From: Bradyrhizobium glycinis
GTDB lineage: Bacteria > Pseudomonadota > Alphaproteobacteria > Rhizobiales > Xanthobacteraceae
Direction: 5' to 3'
Assembly: GCF_016031655.1 (NCBI RefSeq)
Contig: NZ_JACCHQ010000010.1
Coordinates: 147,669 to 211,668, forward strand
DNA length: 64,000 nt
In this document: piece after piece, positions 52,918 to 62,552 of the stretch
Numbering within the stretch: position 1 is the stretch's first letter
Layout of the letters: the number at the start of each line of letters is the position of its first letter
Position numbers and translations under genes: made by a program
The notes under the pieces: generated by a model
What the model saw: the letters and a program-made list of their open reading frames with translations, nothing else
What the model was told of the DNA's origin: nothing
Database searches by the model: none

Positions 52918-53274
52918 TTAGGGGTGAGGGACAATCTGGTAGGGCGTGGTGTAGGGCTCGACGCGCAGCGAGGCATGGGCCAGCAGCCCGATCTTGGCTG
53001 TCGGTGCCTGCTGTAATTCGCCGTTGGGGCCGCGATGCACGTTGTATTGCCAGACGGTGAGATCGCCTTTCTGTGCCAGCGCATGTGCAACGGCGCTCGC
53101 ATCGTTGCCGCCGAGCGCGTGAAGCTCCTGCGCCGACAGTCCGACGACGATTTCGTCCTTGATAGTCACGATCTTGAACAGGTTCATCTTGGTTTCCTGC
53201 GCCCACGCGCCTTGTGTCGAGAGGGTGAGAAGAGCGATTGCGGCGCCCTTGATGAGATCGCAGCGAGAAAGCAT
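52918..53274 (-). CDS. small periplasmic hypothetical protein
   Basis: 118 residues from the ATG at 53274 with AAGGACG upstream. Signal peptide residues 1-25 (GAAIALLTLSTQGAWAQ). Mature part: KIVTIKDEIVVGLSAQELHA, a central SAVAHALAQKGDLTVWQYN and a C-terminal VEPYTTPYQIVPHP. No recognised domain. Convergent with the 52305-52874 gene. Confidence 0.65.
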   Translation of the reverse strand: MLSRCDLIKGAAIALLTLSTQGAWAQETKMNLFKIVTIKDEIVVGLSAQELHALGGNDASAVAHALAQKGDLTVWQYNVHRGPNGELQQAPTAKIGLLAHASLRVEPYTTPYQIVPHP

Positions 53275-53843
53275 GCCGTCGTCCTTTTGGTGCTGAGGCG
53301 CGCCCAAATCGAAGAGTTTTCAGCCATGGCGCCCGTGTCTGCGTGGCCGTGCCGCAACGGCTTGGTCGCGCGCGCGTGGACGGCGGTTCACGGTGAACCG
53401 GCCGCGAGATCGATTTTCACGGGCTTAATGCAACCGCCGGGACCGAACTCAACAAATGCGTGTATCTTGCCGAAGAATCGCCAATTCGTGCGCGCTAAGT
53501 GCATTCACATCGGCAACACGACGAAACTCCGTGTCGATTGATAGCAAGAGGGGCTGTGTGCGTGATTGTTGCCGCTTCTTGACGCAGGTGGGTGACGGCG
53601 ATCGATATTCCTGTTATCCGGAAACGCCGTGGCGCGATGCAGACCAAGCATCGCTACACCCACGGTTGGGCTTGCCGGATCGGTTGTTGCTTGGCATAGT
53701 TGCAACCAAAATGGAGGCCGTCGTCTGGACGCGGTTCAGCCTGCAACCCGGCGGGTCCGTTCGGCCGAACGTTCGCCGCCATGGTTCTGTTGCGGCGTTC
53801 GGTTTTCGAGCGGATCACGACCGATGCTTGTCATAGGTGCGAG
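53275..53843. other. 570-base gap, no gene supported
   Basis: Between the periplasmic protein and the next plus-strand gene. Long frames present lack ribosome sites and protein-like composition. No palindrome of note. Confidence 0.4.
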
Positions 53844-54029
53844 ATGAAAAACCTCAATTTCGCGGCTGAGCTGCATCTCAAGCTCGGTGTGCCTGCAGGC
53901 AGCACTATGGAAAGTCTGCGCCTGCTCCGCGCCTTCCTGAAGCTCGCGCCGCGACAGCGTTTCGAGGTGATCAAGCTGGTCGAAGATCTCGCCACCGAAG
54001 AAGCTCTTCCCGAGCACCCCTTATCTTAG
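53844..54029 (+). CDS. small hypothetical protein
   Basis: 61 residues, ATG with AGGTG at close distance. Helical: NFAAELHLKLGVPAGSTMES, then LLRAFLKLAPRQRFEVIKLV. No domain recognised. The phasin gene follows after 146 bases. Confidence 0.45.
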   Translation: MKNLNFAAELHLKLGVPAGSTMESLRLLRAFLKLAPRQRFEVIKLVEDLATEEALPEHPLS

Positions 54030-54175
54030 AGCCCGGCTGCGCGCCGGTCCCAGGCCGTTTCCCGCCCCTTTTCCCGCCAGAGCAGGGCTCCGTGGCATCG
54101 TTCGCCGGAGGGTTGGCGGCTGGATGGCGGTCGGGCAAATGTGGTATTCAGACGGAAAAAGGGAGGAGCGAGACC

Positions 54176-54517
54176 ATGATCGAACCGAAAATCGAAGTTC
54201 CGGCCGAACTGCGTGACTTGGCCGAGAAGACCATCGACCAGGCGGAAAAGGCCTTCGGCATGTTCTTTGAAGCGGCGACCAAATCGATGTCGTCCGTTCC
54301 GGGCGCGGGGACGGAGGTGTCGAAGCAGGCGCTGGCTTTCACGGAGCAGAACATGAAGTCGGCCTTCGAGCATGCGCGCAAGCTGGTACACGCGACCGAC
54401 CTCCAAGAGGCGATGCGTATCCAATCCGATTTCCTGCGCAGTCAGTTCACCAGCGCCGGAGATCACATGCGTCAGATGACCGGCAGTCTCATGCAACCCG
54501 GCAAGGGCAAGTCCTGA
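54176..54517 (+). CDS. phasin family protein
   Basis: 113 residues from the ATG at 54176, with a GGGAGGAG ribosome site. Phasin helix features: RDLAEKTIDQAEKAFGMFFE and FTEQNMKSAFEHARKLVHA, then QSDFLRSQFTSAGDHMRQM. Phasins coat polyhydroxyalkanoate granules and regulate their size. The small protein upstream and an 11-bp hairpin downstream frame it as a simple gene. Confidence 0.88.
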   Translation: MIEPKIEVPAELRDLAEKTIDQAEKAFGMFFEAATKSMSSVPGAGTEVSKQALAFTEQNMKSAFEHARKLVHATDLQEAMRIQSDFLRSQFTSAGDHMRQMTGSLMQPGKGKS

Positions 54518-54648
54518 CTTTCGGTGTGTGTGTACAACGTGCCCACAAATTGATCTTGTCTGACCTGAAGATCCGCGCTTCGATACCGGTGCAGGTCCAT
54601 GATGGGCCACCGAATGACCTCATTCGCCGTCCGTCATCCTTTCTGCTG

Positions 54649-54674
54649 ATCCCTGCCGGTCCACCGGCAGGGAT
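54649..54674 (+). terminator. hairpin downstream of phasin gene
   Basis: ATCCCTGCCGG, TCCA loop, CCGGCAGGGAT: a perfect 11-bp stem followed by TTG, about 130 bases after the phasin stop. Likely terminator, short T tract. Confidence 0.6.
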
Positions 54675-54738
54675 TTGCATTTGCAGCCTTCGTGCTGCCC
54701 GGCGTGACTATCCGGGATGAAGCTCAGACTATTGCTGA

Positions 54739-54770
54739 AGCATGACCTTCGGAAAAGCGCTGAACGGTTT
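54739..54770. repeat. degenerate fragment of the two-part repeat
   Basis: AGCATGACCTTCGGAAAAGC followed by GCTGAACGGTTT resembles the left half of part A in the copies at 22312 and 50520. Partial copy only. Confidence 0.45.
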
Positions 54771-54804
54771 GCGCGAGCGCGGCCTTCGGCGGCCGATCAG
54801 GCAT

Positions 54805-55122
54805 CTAACGCAGCGATGCGATGTAGGCCGAGATATCGCCGGCTTCGGTTCGGCTCAGGGGAAAATTCGGCATCTTCGGGTGCGGATCGAGCAGGAAGAA
54901 TGCGAGCCTTTCCGCACTGAAATCCGGCCTGCGCGCGACGGACGCAAAGGAAGGGACGTCGGCGCTCGCCTGGGCCTGTCCGTTCGCCACAACGTGGCAG
55001 CTCGCGCACCAGCGCCTGGCGAGTTCGGCGCCGTGATCGGCATCAGCGCCGAGAGCGGACGACGAGCCGAAGCCAGAGAGGAGGCCAAGCAGCAGAAAAA
55101 TCCGTCTCACATGCCGGAGCAT
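54805..55122 (-). CDS. class-I cytochrome c, periplasmic
   Basis: 105 residues from the ATG at 55122; a start at 55140 is possible. Signal peptide (IFLLLGLLSGFGSSSALGA), then the haem-binding CASCH and a C-terminal MPNFPLSR region with the likely methionine ligand. Small soluble c-type cytochrome acting as an electron carrier. No linked oxidase gene; single gene. Confidence 0.85.
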   Translation of the reverse strand: MLRHVRRIFLLLGLLSGFGSSSALGADADHGAELARRWCASCHVVANGQAQASADVPSFASVARRPDFSAERLAFFLLDPHPKMPNFPLSRTEAGDISAYIASLR

Positions 55123-55495
55123 AGGGCAATCTTTCTGCATTCACTTGCGGCTGCCGCGCTCATCCGCAGCAGGATCCTGGAAACTGCGAAAGATCGATGC
55201 GAGCGACGATCGAGCGCAGCAGCCTGCGAGTCAAACGATAGAGATGCCGGATCAATGCCGGCACTCTCGCCGCGGGTAGGCCCTTCGGAACAAGGCTTTT
55301 CGTATCAAGACTTCCGATATAGTGCGACACGTGTCTCTCCGACGCCATGTGGTTTTCTACCGTGCCGCGTAGGGGCCGCCTTGATCTGCCGCAAAGCGTC
55401 CCGGCTAATCGTCGCCCGGGTTCATGATCATTGGGCTCTTCGTATCCGCCGGCGCGAGCGCGCTGCTGGCCTCTTCCGGCCCCGGAACGGGGCGG

Positions 55496-57292
55496 CTAAA
55501 GACAGCTCGCCCGGCCGCGTTCGGGGCAGAGCCGGAATGCACTCGACAGCGTGAAAAGGAAGCGTGGGCTGCGACGCTCGTTGTCCGGCGCCCGGTAGCT
55601 CAGGGGGACAGCGACGCCGAAATCGGCCTGGAGGTCGTCCGGCAGGATGAAGCGCACACCGGCTCCGGCCGATGTCAGCGACAGGCCGTCGCTCAGGCGA
55701 TAACCGTGGTTCCAGACCGCGCCGGCGTCGCCAAAGGCATAGAGCTGATAGCCTGTCCAATAGCGGAAATTCAGCTTCTGGTCGAAGCGCAGCTCGAGCG
55801 AGCCGGCAAGGCCGTTGTCGCCGCTGATCTCGGCTGCGCCATAGCCACGGCCGAAGGCCGCGCCGCCGAGATAGAATTGCTGCGAGGTGAACAGCGGACG
55901 CGACGCCGTCTGGCTCGCCGCAGCAAGCTTGAGCGACCAGACATCGTTGAGTGTCTGATAGCGCGTGAACCAGAGATTCAGCACCGAGAAGTTCGAGGAG
56001 GCGCCGTCGCGCGACAACAGATCGTCCTCGAAATGTGAGGCGCCAAAAACGTCCAAGCCCTGACGGTAAGCCAGAGTCGCAAAATTGGTACCGCCAAAAG
56101 GATCCAGCAGCCGGTAGTCGGCGGTCAGGCTCGCCGTTCTGATGTGGTCGTTGTACCAGGGCCCGTAAAGGTCATGCTCGGACACATTGCTGAAGGTCGT
56201 CGCAGCGGTCAGCGTGAGCGTGGACGATTGCGACTGCAACGGGACGACGCTGGCACGCAGCTCGAACGCCTCGGTCGTGGTGATGTCGCTCTCGAGCCGG
56301 CGCATATCGCCCGGCCGTACCGCGCTGTACAGCACGGAAGCACCGAGGCGGACACCGTCGACGCCAACGGGCGCATCGTACGACAGGCGTGCAAAGCCGA
56401 GCTGGCGGGGATCGTTCGCAATGGTCGACAGGTTGACCGCCAATGTATCGCCGGGCGTGAAATAGGAGTTGAACGCGCCTGTGGCGTAGGTTTGCCAGGG
56501 ACCGACCGACGAGGATCCGAGATTGTCGAGGCCGAACGAGGAGAAGACGTGCCAGGTTTTCAGATAGATGGTCAGGCGGAAGCGGCCCGTCGTACCGCCG
56601 ATCTCCTCCAGCGCAGTGTCGGTGATCCGGACGCCCGGCCTGCCATTGATCAGGAAGAGCTGGCGTTCGAGCGTTGCCAGTCGCGAAGGCTGCTCGGTCA
56701 GAACCGGCGCCAGCATCGGCCTTATGCCGAACTGCTCGGCACCGTCGCCCTTCAGCTCGGCCTGCACGATGGCGCCTTCCAGGACCTGAATCTGGACTCG
56801 GCCGCCGGCGATGTCCTGCGGTGGCACGATGGCGCGGCTCAGATGAAAGCCGGCTTCGCGGTAGAGGTCGCTGATGGCGCCTGCGATCGTGGCCAGATCC
56901 GCCTGCGAGACCTTCCGGCCGAGATAAGGCCGGTACACCGCGGCAATGCGATCCGGGGAAACGGCATGGGCGCCGCTGACGCTGACGCCGCGCAGCACGA
57001 ATTGCGGCTTGGTATCGCCACCCGTCGTGGGCTGTCCGACGCTCGGCAACCAGACCGGCGGCCGGCCGAGCGATTCCTGCTCGGTCTGGTTATCAAAATA
57101 TTTCTCAGGCTGGCGCGGATCGAAACCCGGCTGGTTCGCCTGTTGCGCGAATGCCGTTGGAATTGCCGCGAAAATTGCTGCCAGCGATACCAATGCGGTA
57201 AGGCGATGCCGCTTCTCACCGCGCGCGGCGACTTTGTCTCCGTACTTCAACGGAGGATCTGCCACGGGGCGGTAAGGGTTCGTTAGCCGCAT
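55496..57292 (-). CDS. ShlB/FhaC/HecB-family two-partner secretion transporter (TpsB)
   Basis: 598 residues with a signal-like hydrophobic segment near residues 30-50 (ALVSLAAIFAAIPTAFAQQ). POTRA-type region about 95-230 (VLRGVSVSGAHAVSPDRI, GRVQIQVLEGAIV), followed by a long beta-strand barrel ending in FRLCPERGRASCL, with the FGRGYGAAEISGDNGL motif equivalent to the VRGY tip of loop 6. TpsB proteins export one large TpsA exoprotein across the outer membrane. No TpsA gene (filamentous haemagglutinin-like) is in the window; the divergent FecR protein is the nearest gene. Confidence 0.87.
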   Translation of the reverse strand: MRLTNPYRPVADPPLKYGDKVAARGEKRHRLTALVSLAAIFAAIPTAFAQQANQPGFDPRQPEKYFDNQTEQESLGRPPVWLPSVGQPTTGGDTKPQFVLRGVSVSGAHAVSPDRIAAVYRPYLGRKVSQADLATIAGAISDLYREAGFHLSRAIVPPQDIAGGRVQIQVLEGAIVQAELKGDGAEQFGIRPMLAPVLTEQPSRLATLERQLFLINGRPGVRITDTALEEIGGTTGRFRLTIYLKTWHVFSSFGLDNLGSSSVGPWQTYATGAFNSYFTPGDTLAVNLSTIANDPRQLGFARLSYDAPVGVDGVRLGASVLYSAVRPGDMRRLESDITTTEAFELRASVVPLQSQSSTLTLTAATTFSNVSEHDLYGPWYNDHIRTASLTADYRLLDPFGGTNFATLAYRQGLDVFGASHFEDDLLSRDGASSNFSVLNLWFTRYQTLNDVWSLKLAAASQTASRPLFTSQQFYLGGAAFGRGYGAAEISGDNGLAGSLELRFDQKLNFRYWTGYQLYAFGDAGAVWNHGYRLSDGLSLTSAGAGVRFILPDDLQADFGVAVPLSYRAPDNERRSPRFLFTLSSAFRLCPERGRASCL

Positions 57293-57423
57293 GATTTTTC
57301 ATAGTTTTTTATGGTCAACGATTGGTTAATCAGGCCGCGCCGCTGGCCGCTTTCCGATAATCCTATCTTGAGCGATTTCGGATACCCCTCAGGCTTGGCT
57401 GTAAACGCGGGCTGAGGATCATC

Positions 57424-58611
57424 ATGTTCGGCAAAGTTGGAATGCGGCGCGCCCTGGCGGCGGCGCTGATCCTGGGCACGGCCTCTAGTGCCTTCGCTGC
57501 GGACGACGGTGTGTGGTCCGTCAGCAAATCCTCGGGCGAGGTCTGGCTGGCAACGAGCGGCGCCCAACAGGTGTCGTTGACGCCCGAAGGAACGCTGAAA
57601 CCTGGCGATACCATTCGCACCGGTCGCAACGGCCGCGTCCTGCTCGTTCGCGGCGAGGAAACGATCCTGATCTCTCCCAATTCGGTGGTGGGCCTGCCGG
57701 CCGCGAAGAAGGACGGCCTGTCGACCACCATCATCCAGCAGGCGGGTTCGATCCTGCTCGAGGTCGAGAAGCGCAACGTCAAACATTTCGAGGTCGAGAC
57801 GCCCTATCTCGCCGCCGTGGTCAAGGGAACGCAGTTCAGCGTCACGGTCGGTGCCGGTAGCACCAAGGTCGGCGTGCTCCGCGGCCAGGTCGAAGTCTCC
57901 GATTTCAAGACGGGGCAGATTGCGCAAGTGATGCCCGGACAAGCGGCCACTGTCTTCGAACACGGCCAAGCCGGTCTCAGCCTGAGCGGTGCGGGGACGC
58001 TCAATCCGATCGAGCAGGGCAAGCCCCGCGCGCCCACAATCGAGCGTGTCCCAGTGCCGAAGTCGGGCCTGTCGGCGCCGCGCCATGCGGCCAATGGCCT
58101 TGCCATCCATGCGCTCGGTCCGATCGACAAGGGCAACAAGACGAGCGGCGCGCCGAAGCCGTCGCATCAGGCGGCTGCTGGTCACGTCGCCAAGGCCGGC
58201 GTCGTGCGGATCTCGAGCTCGCTCGGCGAGGTCAAGCTGAACTTCCACAAGGTCACGCGCGGGCTTGCCCACGGCGCCGTGGCACCCGGCCAGGTACGCA
58301 ACGCCAATGCCGGCGCGAGTGGCGACACGGTCTGGAGCGACAGCAAGACCAGTACGATTGCCTCCAACAGCGCGATCGAGACTGCCGCAACGCCTGGCGC
58401 CGGCAGCTCGTCGAACCCGGGCGCTGCGATAGCTGCAGCGGCAGCCAATAACGGAAACGCCGGCGGCAACGGCAACGGCAATTCCGGCAACGGCAAGAAT
58501 GACAATAGCGGCAACAACGGCGCCACCGGCAACGGCTGGAACAACAGCGGTAATAGCGGTTCGAACGGCGGCGGTCCTGGCGGCAACGGTCACGGCCGCA
58601 ACCGGCATTAA
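57424..58611 (+). CDS. secreted FecR-domain protein with Gly/Asn-rich tail
   Basis: 395 residues. Signal peptide (residues 1-25, AFAAD). FecR domain about 30-180: SGEVWLATSG, LKPGDTIRTGRNGRVLLVRG, then VETPYLAAVVKGTQFSV and VLRGQVEVSD, the latter with the typical FecR strand. The last about 60 residues are a low-complexity Gly/Asn/Ser region (NGNAGGNGNGNSGNGKN), a likely flexible linker or surface-anchoring tail. Divergent from TpsB (131 bases) and followed by the CHASE2 regulator. Such FecR/CHASE2 pairs are known in rhizobia but their signal is not. Confidence 0.82.
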   Translation: MFGKVGMRRALAAALILGTASSAFAADDGVWSVSKSSGEVWLATSGAQQVSLTPEGTLKPGDTIRTGRNGRVLLVRGEETILISPNSVVGLPAAKKDGLSTTIIQQAGSILLEVEKRNVKHFEVETPYLAAVVKGTQFSVTVGAGSTKVGVLRGQVEVSDFKTGQIAQVMPGQAATVFEHGQAGLSLSGAGTLNPIEQGKPRAPTIERVPVPKSGLSAPRHAANGLAIHALGPIDKGNKTSGAPKPSHQAAAGHVAKAGVVRISSSLGEVKLNFHKVTRGLAHGAVAPGQVRNANAGASGDTVWSDSKTSTIASNSAIETAATPGAGSSSNPGAAIAAAAANNGNAGGNGNGNSGNGKNDNSGNNGATGNGWNNSGNSGSNGGGPGGNGHGRNRH

Positions 58612-58634
58612 GGCGGTCTGGTAGGGGAAGAGGG

Positions 58635-58658
58635 GCGCACCCGCTGGTTCGGGTGCGC
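58635..58658 (+). repeat. hairpin between FecR and CHASE2 genes
   Basis: GCGCACCCG, CTGGTT loop, CGGGTGCGC: a 9-bp stem, 24 bases after the FecR stop and only a few bases before the GGAGG ribosome site of the next gene. No T tract; may attenuate or shield the following ribosome site. Confidence 0.5.
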
Positions 58659-58669
58659 GGGAGGATCGG

Positions 58670-61411
58670 GTGAAACGCTATCGGCCGCATATTCTTGTCG
58701 TGATCGCGCTCGCGGTGGTGTTGTCCACGGGCTGGCACGCTGCGCTTCGCAATGCGCTCACGGATCTCCGATTCAAGTGGCAAACGCGTGCGGCCACCGG
58801 CGATATCGTCGTGGTCGGTATCGATGCGCCGTCGATCGATCAGATCGGGGTGTGGCCCTGGCCGCGGCGTCTCCATGCCGAAATGCTGCACAGGCTGGAA
58901 GCGGCAGGCGCGCAGGACGTTGCCTTCGATGTCGATTTCAGCACGCCGTCGGACCCCGCCTCCGACGAGGCCTTCACCAAGGCATTGCGAGACGCCGGCG
59001 GCTCGACGATCCTGCCATCCTTCAAGCAGCCGACACCGAGGGGCGGCCCGGCCCACGTCAACCGGCCGCTGAAGCCGTTCGGCAACCAGTCGTGGCCGGC
59101 CGTCGTCAACGTCGCGATCGAACCCGACGGGCTGGTTCGCCGCTATCCGTTCGGCGAGAAGCTCGGCGACGCTTTCATGCCTTCGATGGCCGTCGTGCTG
59201 GCGGGACAGGACGCCAATCGGCGGCCGCCCTTTCTGGTCGATTTCAGTATTCGTGCGGCTTCAATTCCAACCGTCTCCTATGTCGACGTGCTGCGTGGCG
59301 ATCGCGCCACGCTCGACAAGCTGAACGGCAAGAAGGTCATCATTGGCGCCACGGCGCTCGAGCTCGGCGACCGTTTCAGTGTTCCCAACGGCAGGATCAT
59401 CTCGGGGCCGGTCCTCCAGGCGCTCGCCGCTGAATCGATCCTTCAGAACCGGATGCTGCGCTGGACCTCCGATATCGGCATGGTGCTCGGGCTGGGCGCC
59501 ATCTGGCTGCTAATGATGTATTCGTGGCGCCGCGCCGCGCCGGGACTTCGCGTCGCAATCCTCCTCGCAACCGGGGCGGCGGTCGAACTGGCCGCAATCC
59601 TTGTGCAGGCAAGATGGCCCCTGGTCATCGATACGTCGCTGTTCCACATCGCGATCGTCGCTTACCTGACCGCGATTGCGCTCGACGAAATCGACTTCCG
59701 CAGCCTGCTCGGACGCATCGCCGAGAGCCGCTTTCATCGCATCGCGATGTCGCTCGGCGACGGGCTGGTCTGCACCGACGAGAATCACCGGATCACGGTC
59801 TGGAATCCCGGCGCCAGCGCGATCTTCGGCTACATGCCGGCCGAGATCATCGGCCGCCCGTTCGAAACGCTATGCGCTTTGCCGGCCGACGGCGGTGCAA
59901 GGCCATCCATGCACGATGCCGCGCGCCAGGCGCTTCTGGTGCCGGGCGGCGCCGTCGTCGTCGAGTTCGAAGGCCGGCGCAAGACCGGGGAGACCTTCCC
60001 GGTCGAGGCGAGCTTCTCGGGCTGGCAGGGAACGGACGGCTTTCAATATGGTGCGATCCTGCGCGACATTTCGGCGCGCAAACGTGAAGCCGAGCGCATC
60101 AGGTATCTGGCTGAACACGACGCGCTAACCGGCCTTGCAAACCGGAACATGCTGCACGTCGGCCTCACCGATCAGATCGCCGCGGCGGAGCGGCAATCTT
60201 CGGGAGTTGCTCTGCTCGTGCTCGGGCTCGACGGCTTCCAGGAGATCAACAACATGCTCGGACACTCCGCCGGCGATCTCGTGCTACGCGCCGTTGCTGA
60301 GCGGCTCCGGAGCGAAGTCGATGGCAAGGCGATCGTGGCCCGGCTGAGCGGCGACGAGTTCGCCATCGCGGTCGATTGCGCTGACCTCGGCGAGCCGGTC
60401 CCGGCGTTCGCCGAGCGGATCGCGCGTGCGTTCGAAACCCCGCTTGCAGCTGGCGCCCGGCAGCACCGCGTCAGGATCAGCGTCGGCGTCGCCGTTTATC
60501 CCGAAGGCGGGCAAAAGGCCGACGATCTCCTGAGCAATGGCCATCTGGCGCTGAGCCGCGCGAAGACGACGCGGCGCGGCGGCCATGTGGTGTTCGAAGC
60601 CGCGATTCGGCAGGAGCTCGAGAACCGGCTGACGCTGGAGGGCGAGCTGGCGCTTGCCGCCGATCGCGGCGAATTCGAGCTGTTCTACCAGCCGCAGGTC
60701 CGGCTGATTGATGGCAACCTGATCGGAGCCGAAGCGCTCATCCGCTGGCGGCATCCAGTGCGCGGCTACGTCTCGCCAGCCGAATTCATGCCGGTGGTCA
60801 ACACCTCGGCGCTGTCGGAGCGGATCGCGAATTGGGTGATGGAGACTGCCTGCCGCCAGGCGCGAGCCTGGGAATTGTCCGGCAACGATGTGCGCGTCGC
60901 GATCAACCTCTCACCCTCGCAACTTCAGTCCGGCGATCTCGCCCATTCGGTCGCAGCACTGCTCGACGAGACGGGGCTGACGCCGTCGCTGCTCGAGATC
61001 GAAGTCACCGAAGACATCCTGCTGCATGACGAACGCCGCGTGCTTGAAATGTTCAAGCGAATCCAGGATCTCGGCGTCCGGATCTTGTTCGATGATTTCG
61101 GCACCGGTTATGCGAGCCTGAGCTATCTCAAGAAGTTTCCGCTCGACGGCCTCAAGATCGACCGGTCGTTCGTCTTCGGTATTCTTTCGAATTCCGACGA
61201 CGCTGCCATCGTCGGCTCGACCATCGGCCTCAGCAAGCAGCTCGGCCTCACGGTCGTCGCTGAAGGCATCGAGAACCGCGCAACGGCCGACTTCCTGGTC
61301 AGCATGGGATGCGAGGAAGGGCAGGGATATTTCTTCGGCCGTCCGATGCCCGCCGAGGCATTCGAGAAGCAGTTCCTGGCGGCTGAACTTCAGACTGTCA
61401 GCGCCGCCTGA
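58670..61411 (+). CDS. CHASE2-PAS-GGDEF-EAL membrane signalling protein
   Basis: 913 residues from a GTG with GGAGG upstream. Residues about 25-265 are a CHASE2 extracellular sensor, followed by three membrane helices (about 270-350), a PAS domain (about 365-475), GGDEF (about 480-640, with ARLSGDEFAIA, so SGDEF for GGDEF, and no RxxD inhibition site) and EAL (about 655-900, with IGAEALIRWRHP, EIEVTEDILLHD and FDDFGTGYASLSYLK). EAL motifs look intact, so it can probably cleave cyclic-di-GMP; diguanylate cyclase activity is uncertain. It probably links outer signals sensed by CHASE2 to surface processes, with the FecR and TpsB genes as partners. Confidence 0.9.
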   Translation: MKRYRPHILVVIALAVVLSTGWHAALRNALTDLRFKWQTRAATGDIVVVGIDAPSIDQIGVWPWPRRLHAEMLHRLEAAGAQDVAFDVDFSTPSDPASDEAFTKALRDAGGSTILPSFKQPTPRGGPAHVNRPLKPFGNQSWPAVVNVAIEPDGLVRRYPFGEKLGDAFMPSMAVVLAGQDANRRPPFLVDFSIRAASIPTVSYVDVLRGDRATLDKLNGKKVIIGATALELGDRFSVPNGRIISGPVLQALAAESILQNRMLRWTSDIGMVLGLGAIWLLMMYSWRRAAPGLRVAILLATGAAVELAAILVQARWPLVIDTSLFHIAIVAYLTAIALDEIDFRSLLGRIAESRFHRIAMSLGDGLVCTDENHRITVWNPGASAIFGYMPAEIIGRPFETLCALPADGGARPSMHDAARQALLVPGGAVVVEFEGRRKTGETFPVEASFSGWQGTDGFQYGAILRDISARKREAERIRYLAEHDALTGLANRNMLHVGLTDQIAAAERQSSGVALLVLGLDGFQEINNMLGHSAGDLVLRAVAERLRSEVDGKAIVARLSGDEFAIAVDCADLGEPVPAFAERIARAFETPLAAGARQHRVRISVGVAVYPEGGQKADDLLSNGHLALSRAKTTRRGGHVVFEAAIRQELENRLTLEGELALAADRGEFELFYQPQVRLIDGNLIGAEALIRWRHPVRGYVSPAEFMPVVNTSALSERIANWVMETACRQARAWELSGNDVRVAINLSPSQLQSGDLAHSVAALLDETGLTPSLLEIEVTEDILLHDERRVLEMFKRIQDLGVRILFDDFGTGYASLSYLKKFPLDGLKIDRSFVFGILSNSDDAAIVGSTIGLSKQLGLTVVAEGIENRATADFLVSMGCEEGQGYFFGRPMPAEAFEKQFLAAELQTVSAA

Positions 61412-62127
61412 GCGAGCAGCTTTGCTGGCCTGTTTCCGACCTCGATGGTCTAAGCTGAATTTGGCGGGCTCTTCTGCCCTCGTCTGCCGGAGGTCTGGTT
61501 ACTGCGCCAGTATCGGCTGACTCCCGGACAGAGCCAGTTAGTGATCCTGGCTCGGATCGTCCTGATGTCTGCTTCGCTGATAGCCGAGACCGCCGCGCGA
61601 GCGCCTCTGAAAGCGACGTATGTCCCCCTCCAGACCCCGCAAGGCTCGATGAGAGGCTCGGAACGTTGCGCAGAGCCGCGCGTGTTCTCGAGAAGAACCG
61701 ACGACCCCAGGCGGGAGTATCCCTTCCTTCCCGCCTCAGCTCAACGACCTCTCCTTTGCTCACCGGCCTTCGTTCCCCTTCAACCATATCGCGCTCGGCC
61801 TGCCTCAACGCTCACGGACGAAGGTCTTGTCCGTCGGTGTGCTCAATGAGCACCGCGAAGCGCTTCTTGTTCGATCAACCTAAGCACCATCGCAACGTTC
61901 CGCTCGCTCCGACTTTTTCCTAGGCCGATATCAGGATTGGCGTCCCCTGAGAGCCTACATGACACGTCTTCAAGCGAGCTTCGGCTTAGGGCCAGAAGCG
62001 GTCGTCGGCTCCAGTCAATCTACCAGCAACCATAAGGAAGTAGGCGCGAGCGGTTCCATCTAAACAAGAATAGATTGCGCTTCTCCATCTCTGGGTAGTC
62101 TCGGCCGATTTTGAGAAGGTGGAAAGC
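61412..62127. other. 700-base region with no supported gene
   Basis: After the EAL gene. A 136-residue minus-strand frame (61398-61808) overlaps the EAL 3' end and has biased S/R/G composition without a ribosome site; I do not accept it. The right half has irregular composition. Confidence 0.4.
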
Positions 62128-62445
62128 ATGGTGGCAGCAGACTACGTCTTTGGATTCGCTATCGCGTTGGTCGTCGGGATGAACCTGTATCTTGGCCCGC
62201 GTATCGCACGCGAGCGTGTTGCCATGCAATGGGGGCCCAACGGCGAGCCGACTTGGTACGCCCCAAAATGGCTCGCAATGTGGGGGATGATTGCCTTCAT
62301 GGCTGCGGTCCGGCTCTTCATTTGGGCGGCTTCAACATATGCGCCGCAGCATGTGCACGGTGCTGAATTGGGAATAGTAATTTTCTCGTTGATCGCCGCC
62401 GGTTCTCACATGTTCGTTTTGATGAAGGCGAGAGCGCCCCTCTGA
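62128..62445 (+). CDS. small membrane protein, unknown
   Basis: 105 residues from the ATG at 62128 (AAGGTGG upstream). Three hydrophobic segments: FGFAIALVVGMNLYLG, MGMIAFMAAVRLFIWAA-like, and GIVIFSLIAAGSHMFVL. A central WGPNGEPTWYAPKWLAMW is polar and tryptophan-rich. No family recognised. Codon use less GC-rich than the rest of the window. Confidence 0.5.
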   Translation: MVAADYVFGFAIALVVGMNLYLGPRIARERVAMQWGPNGEPTWYAPKWLAMWGMIAFMAAVRLFIWAASTYAPQHVHGAELGIVIFSLIAAGSHMFVLMKARAPL

Positions 62446-62552
62446 AAAGCTCGCGCAAGTCAGCTCTGGGTCAAAATCGGCCGCTTGGATCATCGTGATC
62501 CGCTTCTGCTCTGCATCCGACAGCCTACACAGGATTGTAGCCGGGAGAATGC

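Noticed and set aside
61398..61808. A 136-codon minus-strand frame after the EAL gene
   Set aside because: Overlaps the EAL 3' end, S/R/G-rich, no ribosome site, no family.
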